Assembly (NCBI RefSeq): GCF_025567265.1
Contig: NZ_JAOQJW010000011.1
Location: 57,270 to 121,269 of the forward strand
Reading direction: 5' to 3'
Length of the DNA: 64,000 bases
From: Dorea_A amylophila
Lineage (GTDB): Bacteria; Bacillota; Clostridia; Lachnospirales; Lachnospiraceae
A program made the position numbers and the translations under genes. The notes under the pieces were generated by a model. The model made no database searches. It had not been told where the DNA came from and saw nothing but the letters and a program-made list of their open reading frames with translations. This document shows, one piece after another, positions 53,357 through 63,846 of the stretch; position 1 is the stretch's first letter; the number at the start of each line of letters is the position of its first letter.

Positions 53357-54580
53357 ATGAAGAGTTTTTATGAGTGGTACAGAAAACACATCACCGGTGC
53401 GATTTTCGGCGGATTGATCCTCGGAATCCTGACCGGACTGTTTTTGGCGGGACGGTTTAAAGTGGTTCTGACTGCAACGAGTGTACTGGGAAGCATCTAT
53501 ATGAGTGCATTGAACATGATGATCTTCCCGCTGGTATTCTGTTCGATCGTAATGGGTATTGCAAGCATCGGAAGTGCCAGGACGACAGGTAAGATCACAG
53601 GAGCGGCAATGCTGTTCTTCCTGTGCACCACAGCGCTGGCAAGTTTTGTCGGGCTGATCATTCCGAGACTGATCCGTCTTGGAAAAGGTGTCAGCTTTAA
53701 GATGGCTACATCTGATATTCAGGCAACAAAGATGGACAGTATATTAGATACAGTGAAAGGACTGATTCCTTCCAATCCGGTGTCTGCATTTGCAGAGGGT
53801 AATATGCTGCAGGTGCTGGTATTTGCACTGATCATGGGATTTACACTGATCGCGATCGGAGAAAAGGGAGAGCCATTATTAAAGGTAATTGATTCTTGCA
53901 ACGAAGCATGCCTGAAGATTATCAGTACGGTTATGTATTTCACACCGATCGGAGTATTCTGTACGATCGTTCCTGTCGTAGAGGCAAATGGAACAAAGAC
54001 GATCATATCACTGGCTACACAGCTGATTATCTTATATGTTGCGTTCTTTGGATTTGCATTTGTTGTATATGGCGGTGCAGTAAGCATTCTCGGAAAGACA
54101 AGTCCGGTGAAGTTCTTCAAAGCGATCATGCCGGCAGCATTGAATGCATTTGGTACATGCTCAAGTTCTGCAACGATTCCTCTCAGCAAAAGTTGTGTGG
54201 AAAATGAGCTGGGCGTACCGAATCAGATATCCAGTATCACAATTCCGCTTGGAGCAACTGTTAACATGGACGCAGTATCAATCCTGATGTCGTTTATGAT
54301 CATGTTTTTTGCAAATGCATGTGGCGTACATGTCAGTATTCCGATGATGATCATCATCCTTCTGGCGAATGTTCTTCTGTCAGTTGGAACACCGGGAATC
54401 CCGGGAGGAGCAATCGCATCGTTTGCGGCACTGGCAACAATGGCAGGTCTTCCGGCTGGAGTCATGGGTGTGTATATCAGTATCAATACATTATGTGACA
54501 TGGGAGCAACCTGTGTGAATGTAATCGGTGATATGGCCGGATGTGTCGTACTGAAAGAGAAGATAGAGATTGAAAAATAA
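53357..54580 (+). CDS. Dicarboxylate/amino acid:cation symporter (DAACS)
   Basis: 407 residues, eight spans plus two hairpins. It has NMMIFPLVFCSIVMG, FGTCSSSATIPLS (serine-rich hairpin), PLGATVNMDAVS (the NMDG-type motif) and DMGATCVNVIGD. It takes up glutamate, aspartate or a small neutral amino acid with Na+ or H+. Start with AAGGAGAG. It is followed immediately by an EamA exporter gene. Confidence 0.92.
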   Translation: MKSFYEWYRKHITGAIFGGLILGILTGLFLAGRFKVVLTATSVLGSIYMSALNMMIFPLVFCSIVMGIASIGSARTTGKITGAAMLFFLCTTALASFVGLIIPRLIRLGKGVSFKMATSDIQATKMDSILDTVKGLIPSNPVSAFAEGNMLQVLVFALIMGFTLIAIGEKGEPLLKVIDSCNEACLKIISTVMYFTPIGVFCTIVPVVEANGTKTIISLATQLIILYVAFFGFAFVVYGGAVSILGKTSPVKFFKAIMPAALNAFGTCSSSATIPLSKSCVENELGVPNQISSITIPLGATVNMDAVSILMSFMIMFFANACGVHVSIPMMIIILLANVLLSVGTPGIPGGAIASFAALATMAGLPAGVMGVYISINTLCDMGATCVNVIGDMAGCVVLKEKIEIEK

Positions 54581-54581
54581 A

Positions 54582-55520
54582 ATGGAAATTACAGAAAAAC
54601 AAAATAGATTAACGAGGACCTGGGTGGTTGCAGCTCTGGCGTGTGTCTGCTGCATCTTATGGGGCAGCGCAATTCCAGTGATCAAGACAGGCTATCGCAT
54701 CTTATCTGTAGATTCTGCAGATACCGCAAGCCAGATCGTCTTTGCAGGTATCCGGTTTGCATTGGCTGGAATTCTGGTATTAGTATTTGCATCTATCCGT
54801 GAAAAACATATGGTTCTTCCGGATGGAAAAGTATTCCGCTATGCAATTCCTGTCTGTTTTGCACAGACCTTTGTCCAGTACTTTTTCTTCTACATCGGAG
54901 TAGCACATACCTCCGGTGTAAAAGGCGGAATTATCACAGGTCTTGGAAATTTTATCGCAATTTTAATGGCATGTCTGTTAGTAAGAAATGAAAAGATGAC
55001 AGGCAGAAAACTTGCCGGCTGTATTCTCGGATTTGCAGGAGTCGTGATCATCAACATGGCAGGTGGTTCTATGGATATGGGCTTCAGACTGACGGGAGAA
55101 GGCTTTGTGCTGATCGCACAGTTGTCCTATGGGGCATCGACCGTACTGATCAATATTTTTTCCCAAAAAGTATCACCGGTTATCTTAAGCGGCTGTCAAT
55201 TCTTCATGGGTGGAGTGTTGTTGTTTGTAGTAGGAATCCTCATGGGTGGACATCTGGATCATATGTCTGTTGCGGGAGCGGTATTGATCCTGTATCTGGC
55301 GATGGTATCGGCTGTAGCGTATACACTCTGGTCAGTTCTGCTGGCACATAATGAAGTGTCAAAAGTAGCAATCTTTGGATTTGTCAATCCACTTTGCAGT
55401 GTGGTGTTATCGGCACTGGTTCTTGGAGAAGTAAGCCAGGCATTTAATGCGAGAAGTCTGATTGCATTGATTCTGGTATGTGTGGGAATTTATATTGTGA
55501 ATTACAAAAATAAAAAGTAG
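54582..55520 (+). CDS. EamA/DMT-family transporter
   Basis: About 312 residues, ten spans in two EamA repeats (CILWGSAIPVIKTGYRIL, GKLAGC-type and YLAMVSAVAYTLWSVLL, PLCSVVLSALVLGE). Probably exports amino acids or metabolites. ATG 54582 lies 1 nt after the previous stop, so the two genes are co-translated. An in-frame TTG at 54570 is less likely. Confidence 0.9.
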   Translation: MEITEKQNRLTRTWVVAALACVCCILWGSAIPVIKTGYRILSVDSADTASQIVFAGIRFALAGILVLVFASIREKHMVLPDGKVFRYAIPVCFAQTFVQYFFFYIGVAHTSGVKGGIITGLGNFIAILMACLLVRNEKMTGRKLAGCILGFAGVVIINMAGGSMDMGFRLTGEGFVLIAQLSYGASTVLINIFSQKVSPVILSGCQFFMGGVLLFVVGILMGGHLDHMSVAGAVLILYLAMVSAVAYTLWSVLLAHNEVSKVAIFGFVNPLCSVVLSALVLGEVSQAFNARSLIALILVCVGIYIVNYKNKK

Positions 55521-55569
55521 ATTTCGGGAAATATCTTTTTGAAAAACAGTAATGAAATGTAAATAAAGT

Positions 55570-55618
55570 AAGAGGCTGAGAAGTTCTTTCTAAAAAGAAT
55601 TTTTACAGCCTCTTTTGC
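55570..55618 (+). terminator. Terminator between convergent transporter genes
   Basis: AAGAGGCTG (55570-55578) with CAGCCTCTT (55606-55614), then T. The long loop holds an inner AT stem. It can work on both strands. Confidence 0.7.
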
Positions 55619-55636
55619 ATGTCAGCGATATAGAGT

Positions 55637-57028
55637 TTACAATTTCCCTTCCGGAATCTTACTGATAATCGTCTTATAAATCCTGATCAAAAATGCCATA
55701 GACGCAATAAATGATATTACTTCCGCAATCGGGAAAGACCACCATACAACGTGCAGTCCGCCAATCTTAGACAGGATATAAGCAGCAGGGATCAGTACAA
55801 CCAGCTGACGCATGATAGATACGATCATGCTGAATACTGCTTTGCCGAGTGCCTGGAATACGGTACCGGCAATGATACAGAACCATGCGATCAGGTAGTG
55901 GATACCGATGATACGAAGTGCCGGAACACCAATCTTCAGCATGTCAGCAGATGCATTGAACATTCCAAGCAATACCTGTGGGATACCCTCAAAACAGAGA
56001 AATCCGATAAAAGTAAGGCAGAATGCAGTTGTCAGACTGATCCTGATCGTCCGGATCATACGCTTTCTCTGTTGGGCACCGTAGTTGTAAGCAATGATCG
56101 GTGTGATACCATTGTTCAGTCCGAATACCGGCATGAAGAAGAAGCTTTGAAGCTTAAAGTATACACCGAATACAGCAGTTGCGGTAGAAGAAAACTCGAT
56201 CAGGATGCGGTTCATTGAATAGGTCATGATTGATCCGATAGACTGCATAATAATAGACGGAATACCAACTGCATAAATGTGTCCGATCAGGCTTATGTCC
56301 GGACGGAATCCTTTGAAGCTTAAGGACACTTCATGGTTATATTTGTGATTGCAGGTTCCGGCTACGATGCCGGCTACGCACTGTCCGATGACGGTGGCAA
56401 CGGCAGCTCCGGTTACTCCCATCTTCGGGAATCCGAGAAGTCCGAAGATCATAATCGGGTCAAGGATGATATTGGTGATAGCACCGCATAACTGAGAAGT
56501 CATACTGAAGATCGTTCTTCCGGTAGAAGTCAGTAATCGTTCAAAGAAAATCTGTGTAAACAAACCAAAAGAAAAGATCATAACTGTACTCAGGTAATCA
56601 ATTCCGAGATTCATGATCTCGACATCTGCATTTCCAATCTGGCTTGCATAGAACGGTTTTACAATCGTAAAGCCAAGGATTAAAAATACGATGTAACTGA
56701 TGGCATAGATAAATGCTGCATTATCAGCAATCTTATTCGCCTTTTTAAAATTGCGCTCTCCAAGGGATTTGGACAGGAGTGCATTCATGCCGACACCGGT
56801 ACCGGTAGCTACCGCAATCAGAAGTGTTTGAAGCGGAAAAGCTAACGAAACGGCAGTCAGCGCATTTTCTGATAATTTTGCTACGAAGATACTGTCAACG
56901 ATGTTATAAAGTGCCTGTACCAACATGGAAATCATCATTGGCAGGGACATGTTAAATACTAATTTTCCGACGGGCATGGTTCCCATCTTGTTTTCTGCTA
57001 TGGGAGCAGATGATTGATTTTCACTCAT
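55637..57028 (-). CDS. MATE-family efflux transporter
   Basis: 463 residues, twelve spans in two MATE repeats (LPMMISMLVQALYNIVDSIF, GVGMNALLSKSLGERN, VFGVYFKLQSFFFMPVFGLN, PIIAYNYGAQ). It expels cationic compounds using Na+ or H+. Minus strand, start with GGAAAGAG. No regulator is next to it. Confidence 0.93.
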   Translation of the reverse strand: MSENQSSAPIAENKMGTMPVGKLVFNMSLPMMISMLVQALYNIVDSIFVAKLSENALTAVSLAFPLQTLLIAVATGTGVGMNALLSKSLGERNFKKANKIADNAAFIYAISYIVFLILGFTIVKPFYASQIGNADVEIMNLGIDYLSTVMIFSFGLFTQIFFERLLTSTGRTIFSMTSQLCGAITNIILDPIMIFGLLGFPKMGVTGAAVATVIGQCVAGIVAGTCNHKYNHEVSLSFKGFRPDISLIGHIYAVGIPSIIMQSIGSIMTYSMNRILIEFSSTATAVFGVYFKLQSFFFMPVFGLNNGITPIIAYNYGAQQRKRMIRTIRISLTTAFCLTFIGFLCFEGIPQVLLGMFNASADMLKIGVPALRIIGIHYLIAWFCIIAGTVFQALGKAVFSMIVSIMRQLVVLIPAAYILSKIGGLHVVWWSFPIAEVISFIASMAFLIRIYKTIISKIPEGKL

Positions 57029-57139
57029 AAATCTCTTTCCTCCACAGTGACGCCGGCAAACCAGAGCGCCTGTTCATACAATTTCATTCTGTCTGTTATC
57101 AGACCCAAAAACATATATTAACATGAATGTGAGAAGGAT

Positions 57140-59959
57140 TCAATCATTTGAATGCAGGATTGGACGATATTCGTAGCTCGGTATAAAATCCTTCTTATCA
57201 TATAACGTATCATAATATTGGAAGATACGATCCATTACTTTTGGAATCTGTGTTTCATCCGGTTCATACAGAATGAGCAGATACTGCATGGAACTGTAGC
57301 GGGTACTGATGTCTACCTTGCGGATTTTTTCATGAATGGCTTGTTCCATACATGCAAGGGCATGTTCTCTGTTTTCCGTATATGTGACAGAGCCGGGTGC
57401 GGTGTCAATTGTGACCATTATAAGGAAACAGTGATGTTTATAGCGCTCATTGAGATGGTTCATGTATTCATAAATTTTTGCAAATTCCCGGTAATCAAGG
57501 TTCAGGGCACCATTGTAACGGCCGCTTTCGCTCAGAGCATGGGCAATTAATCCTAGATCTTTGCCGGTCACTTCGTCTTCGGAAAAATCCAGTTCCATCT
57601 GCTGATAGAAGAAGAATCCCTGCTTTCCGTTTTGTTTTACATGATAGAGTGCTTTATCGGCTTTGGAGTAGCAATCTTCAAAAGGTTCGCCCTTTGTACT
57701 CAGGTATAATCCTGCGGAGATAGAAGCATATTGGATCTCAGGGTCTTTTGAGGTGGCATGTTCGAATTTTTCAAAAAGATCCTGAATGAATGCTGTCACC
57801 TGTTCCTTGTCTGTTTCAGGAATGAAGAGCAGGAACTCATCACCACCGAGACGGCATACGACAGAATTCTGCGAGGATTCAGCAAGAAGCGTACCGAGAA
57901 CTTTCAGTGCTCTGTCACCTGCTTTATGTCCATGGATATCATTGATCTTTTTCAGATTGTCCATATCTATGAAGATGAGGCATCCGCTATATTGCTGCAT
58001 GAATTGTGCAGTGAGCTTTTCACCTCTGCTCCGCATCGGAAGTCCGGTGAGGAAGTCAAAGCTTTCACTGTCTTCCTGCGTCTGTAGTGTAGACATGACA
58101 TTTGAAACGAAATTTTCAATCTCATTTTCAATAAATGGAAGTTCAGGATCATCCTCTGAGAATTCACAGTGTTCACAGATATGGACTCTGTCATCGAAAA
58201 GCAGTTCCAGGAAGATATCTGCAAGATCTGGATCAAACTGAAGTCCTCTGTTGTTCTGAATTTCTTCAAAGATCTTTTCCGGTGGAAGTGCATTTCGGTA
58301 GATCCTCTTGGAATTCATGGCATCGTAACTGTCGGCAATAGCTACGATGCGGGCGGAAAGCGGAATATCCTCTCCGGCAAGTCCGTCCGGATAACCTGTT
58401 CCATCATAATGTTCATGGTGTGAACGGGCAACTTCGGCAACATGAGGGATCAGAGTAATATTCTTTAGAATTTCGGCGCCGATAACGGTGTGTTCTTTGA
58501 TAACGGAATATTCTTCCGGTGTAAGGCAGGCAGGCTTGTTCAAAAGCATATCCGGGATACCGATTTTACCTATGTCATGTAAGTGTGCGGCATATTTTAG
58601 ATTCATGATCTCTTCGGAACCCCATCCCAGTTCATTGGCAATCAGAGCGGCATATTCAGCAACGCGGTGAGAGTGTCCGCGGGCATATTCATCCTTTGCT
58701 TCAATTGTGGTAGAAAGAGTCTGGATCATCTGAAGGGATACTTTCTCAATCTGACGTTTCCGTTTGGCCAGTTCTTTTTTCTGACGCCGGAGTTCCATCA
58801 TATGTATATTTTCTGCGGTGCGAAGCACATTTAAAGAGAAAAGAATCATCATACCGATTCCGACAAATATACCGGAGAGAGATACAACAAAATAAGTAGA
58901 GATCCCTTCGATCATGACAGAGATAGTAGCAGCAAGCAGTCCGGTGAATGCAAGCAGATTCCGGTGCTTTTTTTCTTTCTTTATATCCAGTGCAAATGTG
59001 AACAGTACTACAAATACAGTAAGAAGGAGGATGGTATGAGACACAAAAAGCGTCTCGATATAATCAGCAATTCCTGTAAGATGCAGAATGGTACTGATGA
59101 TAAAATTAAAAATTGCAAGCCATCCTATCGGAAGATAGAGCCTGCGGTATTTTCTATGCTGTACCTGATCGGCATAAAAGAGTACCGGAAGAGGGGAGAG
59201 CATGAGAATAATAAAGCACAGAGTGGCAAGTGCGGAGGAGTGCGGAACCAGAAGCTGGCGAAATTTTGATTCGCCGAGCATCCAGATCGATCCCATAAGC
59301 ATGCACCATCCAAGATATTCCATGTCGAATTTGGTATGATAGATAAGTCCGAGCATGATACTGAAGATAATGGTTATCACACTTGCAAACAACAGGAAAA
59401 ATGCAATGATTGTTTCCATACCGTATTGTGTGAACAGGAATTCCCATATATCGATCTTATCACCGCAATATACCGTATTGACAACACCGGAGTATTGTTT
59501 GGTATTGGTGCGTAATTCGATACGCAGTTCTTTACCGGCATCTGCATCAGATGTCTTACAGAAAACATAACGGCTCGCAGAATTTTTGCCTGCAAGTCTG
59601 GTATCTTTGGTGTCGTATTCGGAACGAAGTTTCCCATTAATATAAAAGCGTACACTCTGTAAAGAAGAACGGACAGCTAAGGTATTACTGTCGTAATCTT
59701 CCGGTAACGTAGAGGTGATTACCATAGTATCTTCCGGTGATACGGAATATCGTCCGGGAACGGTAATTTTTTCGGAACTGCCGTCGGATTTCTGCCAGGT
59801 GAACGAACCATGATAAACTGGCATACCGGACACTTCGTTTATGTCTCTTTCGTTGGTCCCGAATGCCTGAAGGATAAGAAACCAGACGAGTATGCCGGAC
59901 ATAAGAAGATAAAACAAATATCGTATTTTTGTATTTTGTATGTATAGTTCTTTTGTCAT
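57140..59959 (-). CDS. Membrane HD-GYP plus GGDEF cyclic-di-GMP protein
   Basis: 939 residues. An N-terminal span, an extracellular beta domain (about 40-170) and seven spans (about 180-395) are followed by a coiled linker. The HD-GYP phosphodiesterase has HLHDIGKIGIP and HHEHYDGTGYPDG. The GGDEF domain has FIDMDNLKKIND and RLGGDEFLLF, both intact. A last domain of about 140 residues looks like a degenerate cyclase fold. The same chain may make and degrade cyclic di-GMP. Start with AGGAGG on the minus strand. Confidence 0.92.
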   Translation of the reverse strand: MTKELYIQNTKIRYLFYLLMSGILVWFLILQAFGTNERDINEVSGMPVYHGSFTWQKSDGSSEKITVPGRYSVSPEDTMVITSTLPEDYDSNTLAVRSSLQSVRFYINGKLRSEYDTKDTRLAGKNSASRYVFCKTSDADAGKELRIELRTNTKQYSGVVNTVYCGDKIDIWEFLFTQYGMETIIAFFLLFASVITIIFSIMLGLIYHTKFDMEYLGWCMLMGSIWMLGESKFRQLLVPHSSALATLCFIILMLSPLPVLFYADQVQHRKYRRLYLPIGWLAIFNFIISTILHLTGIADYIETLFVSHTILLLTVFVVLFTFALDIKKEKKHRNLLAFTGLLAATISVMIEGISTYFVVSLSGIFVGIGMMILFSLNVLRTAENIHMMELRRQKKELAKRKRQIEKVSLQMIQTLSTTIEAKDEYARGHSHRVAEYAALIANELGWGSEEIMNLKYAAHLHDIGKIGIPDMLLNKPACLTPEEYSVIKEHTVIGAEILKNITLIPHVAEVARSHHEHYDGTGYPDGLAGEDIPLSARIVAIADSYDAMNSKRIYRNALPPEKIFEEIQNNRGLQFDPDLADIFLELLFDDRVHICEHCEFSEDDPELPFIENEIENFVSNVMSTLQTQEDSESFDFLTGLPMRSRGEKLTAQFMQQYSGCLIFIDMDNLKKINDIHGHKAGDRALKVLGTLLAESSQNSVVCRLGGDEFLLFIPETDKEQVTAFIQDLFEKFEHATSKDPEIQYASISAGLYLSTKGEPFEDCYSKADKALYHVKQNGKQGFFFYQQMELDFSEDEVTGKDLGLIAHALSESGRYNGALNLDYREFAKIYEYMNHLNERYKHHCFLIMVTIDTAPGSVTYTENREHALACMEQAIHEKIRKVDISTRYSSMQYLLILYEPDETQIPKVMDRIFQYYDTLYDKKDFIPSYEYRPILHSND

Positions 59960-59986
59960 GTCAGTCCTCCTGGAAGTACGATGTGA

Positions 59987-60922
59987 TTACAGTTCAAAAA
60001 AGTCTTTGATCTGATTCAGAATAATGTCCATCAGCCGTATGCGCGCCTCAATGCCAGCCCATGCGATATGTGGTGTAATTAACAATTTGCGGCTGTCTTT
60101 GATCTGAAAAAGTGGATTCTGCTCACTCATCGGCTCCTGGCATAAGACATCCAGACCGGCGGCAGCAATCTCATCTGTTATCAAAGCATCATATAAGTCC
60201 TGCTCTACAACGATCGGTCCACGTCCGAGATTCAAAAAGATGCAGGATTTTTTCATCTTTGCAAATGCATCTTTATCTAGAAGATTTTCAGTATATTCAT
60301 TCAGGGGAGCATGGACAGAGATGATATCTGAAGTAGTAAGCAGTGTATCAAGATCAACCTGAGTGTATCCGTTCTGGGCAGGTTGTCCGGAAGCAGAATA
60401 ATAGATTACATGAGCGCCAAATGCCTCTGCGATCTGGGCAACACGGCGTCCGATAGCACCAAGCCCGATGATGCCCCATGTCTTGCTGTTAAGTTCTGAA
60501 AAATGTTCGGAAAAATGAGTAAAACAGGTGTCATTGATATAATTTCCATTTTTTACATAATCGTCATAATAACGCAGCTTTTCAAGAAGATAGAAAAGCA
60601 TGGCAAATGTATGCTGGGTTACTGTTTCGGTGGAATATCCGGCAACATTGCGCCAGGCAATGCCGCGGGAAGCCAGATAGTCTTTATCCAGATTATTGGT
60701 TCCGGTAGCAGTAACACAGACAAGCTTCAGATGCGCTGCGGTATGGATTGTCTGTTCGTTAACAGGAACTTTATTGATAATCAGAACATCTGCGTCCTTG
60801 ACCCGTTCAGGTGCTTCTTCCGGTGTGGTAAAGTCGTATCTGGTGACCTCCCCAAGTGCGTCGAATCCGGAAAGGTCAATATCATCACCGATTGTTTTTG
60901 CGTCTAAAAATACAATTTTCAT
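59987..60922 (-). CDS. D-2-hydroxyacid dehydrogenase
   Basis: 311 residues. NAD-binding motif GIIGLGAIGRRVAQIAEAFG. Catalytic Arg in LNLGRGPIV, Glu in CQEPM and His in PHIAW. It resembles hydroxypyruvate/glycerate dehydrogenases. It lies 27 nt after the stop-side of its co-directional neighbours; operon status is unclear. Confidence 0.92.
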   Translation of the reverse strand: MKIVFLDAKTIGDDIDLSGFDALGEVTRYDFTTPEEAPERVKDADVLIINKVPVNEQTIHTAAHLKLVCVTATGTNNLDKDYLASRGIAWRNVAGYSTETVTQHTFAMLFYLLEKLRYYDDYVKNGNYINDTCFTHFSEHFSELNSKTWGIIGLGAIGRRVAQIAEAFGAHVIYYSASGQPAQNGYTQVDLDTLLTTSDIISVHAPLNEYTENLLDKDAFAKMKKSCIFLNLGRGPIVVEQDLYDALITDEIAAAGLDVLCQEPMSEQNPLFQIKDSRKLLITPHIAWAGIEARIRLMDIILNQIKDFFEL

Positions 60923-60956
60923 AATAGGTTCATCCTTTCATAATGAAATCACTGCT

Positions 60957-61961
60957 TTACCGGATACAGATATATACCATATAGGAAGCATATAAGATAA
61001 GCATGATGATTCCTTCCTTGCGGTTGAGTTCTTTTGAAGTCCATGCAAAGATCAGAGTTATCACACTGATCACGATCAGGACAGCAATGTCGATCATGTT
61101 ATCCCAGGCGAAAGCCACCGGACTGATTGCTGCGGCAACACCGAGTACAAGAAGAATGTTAAAGATATTGGAACCAATGACATTTCCGAGCGCCATATCG
61201 ACTTCATCTTTTCTGGCGGCAACAATGGAAGTGACAAGTTCCGGAAGGCTTGTACCCATGGCAATAATGGTAAGTCCGACCAATGTCTGGCTGAGTCCTA
61301 GGCGGACTGCAATCGCAGAGGCTCCATCGACGACAAAATCACCGCCGTACTTGATCGCGATCATACCTCCAAGAATGAAAATGAGACATTTCCATGCCGG
61401 AAGGAGATTGATATGTGAGGTAACTTGTTCAATCTCTTCTTCGGAAAGAGAGATTCTTTCTTCCTGCATAGAAGAAATAGCATCAGGTGTTGTTGTACGG
61501 CGTGCTCTTTTGACTGAGCGGATCATCCAGAGCAGATATCCGGTAAATATTATAAGAAAGAGAATTCCATCGATTCGTCCGAGTGTCATACCCAGATATC
61601 CAAGCAGCAGTAAAAGTCCTGCACAGAAGATAGATAATGGGAATTCTTTCTGTAAAGTACTTTTCTGAACGGCAAGCGGAACAAATAAAGTACAGACACC
61701 GCATACTACCAGCAGATTAAAAATATTAGAGCCAACCGCATTGCTGATGGCAAGGGAATTATTGCCGGTCAGGGAAGCAGTTACACTGACTGCACATTCC
61801 GGAAGGCTGGTACCCATGGCTACGATGGTCATGCCGATAATCATGGAAGGGATCCGGAGCCGCTTTGCTACGGCAGAGCTGCCTTCTACAAAGAAGTCGG
61901 CACCTTTGATCAACAGGACAAATCCGACGATTAATATAATGAGTGATTTTAATAATTGCAT
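60957..61961 (-). CDS. Calcium/sodium antiporter (CaCA family)
   Basis: 334 residues, ten spans. The two alpha repeats are visible as GMTIVAMGTSLPE...NAVGSNIFN and GLTIIAMGTSLPE...NVIGSNIFNILLVLG, resembling YrbG. The central cytosolic loop is short. It exchanges Ca2+ against Na+ or H+. Minus strand; the dehydrogenase gene follows 34 nt downstream. Confidence 0.93.
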   Translation of the reverse strand: MQLLKSLIILIVGFVLLIKGADFFVEGSSAVAKRLRIPSMIIGMTIVAMGTSLPECAVSVTASLTGNNSLAISNAVGSNIFNLLVVCGVCTLFVPLAVQKSTLQKEFPLSIFCAGLLLLLGYLGMTLGRIDGILFLIIFTGYLLWMIRSVKRARRTTTPDAISSMQEERISLSEEEIEQVTSHINLLPAWKCLIFILGGMIAIKYGGDFVVDGASAIAVRLGLSQTLVGLTIIAMGTSLPELVTSIVAARKDEVDMALGNVIGSNIFNILLVLGVAAAISPVAFAWDNMIDIAVLIVISVITLIFAWTSKELNRKEGIIMLILYASYMVYICIR

Positions 61962-62151
61962 GTGATTCTCCTTTTTTCCGTTTTTAAACAGATATTAACA
62001 GCCGGCAAAGGCTGTCTTCTTGTAATTGTACCATAAAATCAAACAAAGAGGAAACAAGTGCCAGTGTTAATGTATATAAATTATTCTTTCCAAATGCATG
62101 GATTTACTGTATATTTATATGGAAAATAAAACAAGAAGGAGAAATACAAGT

Positions 62152-63555
62152 ATGTTAAGTATGGTCATTGACAGCATCAGTTCATTCATGTACAGTAAAT
62201 TGCTGGTCATTATGTTAATCGGAACTGGTGTGTATTTTACGATTCGGACGAGATTTCCGCAGGTGCGGCTGTTTCGCAGCGCCTGCAAAGCGGTAATGGA
62301 GAAACCGGATGATGAAGATGCAGTCTCTTCTTTTCAGGCACTGATGGTCTCCACTGCATCGAGAGTTGGAACAGGAAATATCGTAGGCGTATCGTCTGCA
62401 ATCTGTATCGGGGGATTTGGAGCCGTATTCTGGATGTGGGTGATCGCAATTATTGGAAGCGCATCCGCGTTCGTGGAGAGTACATTGGCGCAGATTTATA
62501 AGAAAAAGGGTGAGGACGGAACATGTTACGGAGGACCGGCGTATTACATAGAGGCTGCACTTCGGTGCAGACCGTTGGCAATTGCATTCTGTATTGCCAT
62601 GATCGCGACATATGCATTTGGATTTAATATGCTGGCATCTTATAACCTGCAGTCTACATTTGCAGGATTTTCTTTTTATCATGCAGATGTGACACCGTGG
62701 ATCATCGGAGGGATTCTGGCAGTTCTGACAGGATGGTGTCTGCTGGGCGGCGGTTCACGTATTGTAAAAGTAACTTCGATGCTGGTACCGGTTATGGGTG
62801 TGGCATATATTGTGGTGGCTTTGATCGTGGTTGTGATCAATATCAGATATATTCCAGATGTGTTTGCAACGATTTTCAGGGAAGCATTTGACTTTCAGGC
62901 AATCTTTGGTGCATTTGCCGGATCTGCCATGATGCAGGGAATCCGCCGGGGATTATATTCAAATGAAGCGGGGATTGGTTCTGCACCAAATGCGGCTGCA
63001 TCGGCAAATGTCACGCACCCGGTCAAGCAGGGACTGGTTCAGATGTTATCGGTGTTCATTGATACCTTATTATTATGTACGGCAACTGCTATGATGTGTA
63101 TGTCATCCGGGGTAGCCCCGTCGGAAGCATTGCAGGGAGCACCATGGGTACAGGCTGCATTGCAGGAATCACTCGGAACGTTTGGTCCTGTATTTATTAC
63201 GGTGTCTATGGTATTATTTGCATTTACAACACTGCTCGGCAATTGCTTTTACTGCGATAATCTGCTGACATATATTCATAAGAGTCAGCCCGGACGGCAT
63301 TTCATGATGGCATTCCGTGTGGTATGTGCGCTTGTTGTATTCATGGGAGCCGGAATGGAGATGTCCATGCTCTGGAATATCTCAGATGTGTTAATGGGAG
63401 TGATGGCGATCATTAATATTCCGGTGATCATCCTCTTATCAAATACGGCACTGAAAGCACTCGGTGATTATGAAAAACAACTGAAAAAGGGTATGAATCC
63501 GGTATTTAAGAGTACGGATATCGGAATGAAAGAGAAACTGGATTGCTGGAAGTAG
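62152..63555 (+). CDS. Alanine/glycine:cation symporter (AGCS)
   Basis: About 467 residues. Has the signature FQALMVSTASRVGTGNIVGV, SSAICIGGFGAVFWMWV, TCYGGPAYYIE, GIRRGLYSNEAGIGSAPNAA and FTTLLGNCFYCD. It imports Ala or Gly with Na+. ATG 62152 follows AAGAAGGAG; an in-frame ATG at 62098 is less likely. A degraded fragment of a related gene lies at 23137-23259. Confidence 0.93.
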   Translation: MLSMVIDSISSFMYSKLLVIMLIGTGVYFTIRTRFPQVRLFRSACKAVMEKPDDEDAVSSFQALMVSTASRVGTGNIVGVSSAICIGGFGAVFWMWVIAIIGSASAFVESTLAQIYKKKGEDGTCYGGPAYYIEAALRCRPLAIAFCIAMIATYAFGFNMLASYNLQSTFAGFSFYHADVTPWIIGGILAVLTGWCLLGGGSRIVKVTSMLVPVMGVAYIVVALIVVVINIRYIPDVFATIFREAFDFQAIFGAFAGSAMMQGIRRGLYSNEAGIGSAPNAAASANVTHPVKQGLVQMLSVFIDTLLLCTATAMMCMSSGVAPSEALQGAPWVQAALQESLGTFGPVFITVSMVLFAFTTLLGNCFYCDNLLTYIHKSQPGRHFMMAFRVVCALVVFMGAGMEMSMLWNISDVLMGVMAIINIPVIILLSNTALKALGDYEKQLKKGMNPVFKSTDIGMKEKLDCWK

Positions 63556-63569
63556 AGGAGGTGACAGCT

Positions 63570-63839
63570 ATGTATTATGTACCGGATGGAACAAAGGAAT
63601 GCGGATATTACGAATGTAAGAAATGCGGGAATCGTTTTCTGTCCCTGCAGACGATGAAACGGATCCCGTGTCCGGACTGCGAGCAGGAGATCGATTACGA
63701 GATCGGCCCGGATGAATCGCTGGAAGATGTGCTGGATACGGCAGAACTTCTGCAGAAGATCGAAGGCACAGAAGAAGTTGCGAAGATGGATGCGCTTCTG
63801 AGCCTGGCGATTACTGGCGGGGATTGTAATTGGATTTAA
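63570..63839 (+). CDS. Small zinc-ribbon protein
   Basis: About 89 residues. Two cysteine pairs, ECKKCGN and PCPDCEQ, form a rubredoxin-like zinc ribbon, followed by an acidic helical tail (LEDVLDTAELLQKIEGTEEV). ATG 63570 has AGGAGGTG 7 nt upstream, a very strong site. It follows the symporter by 14 nt and is probably in its transcript. Function unknown. Confidence 0.72.
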   Translation: MYYVPDGTKECGYYECKKCGNRFLSLQTMKRIPCPDCEQEIDYEIGPDESLEDVLDTAELLQKIEGTEEVAKMDALLSLAITGGDCNWI

Positions 63840-63846
63840 TTGGGAT

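Noticed and set aside
61003..61668. Plus-strand frame of 221 codons over the calcium antiporter
   Set aside because: Antisense to the antiporter, whose motifs are complete.
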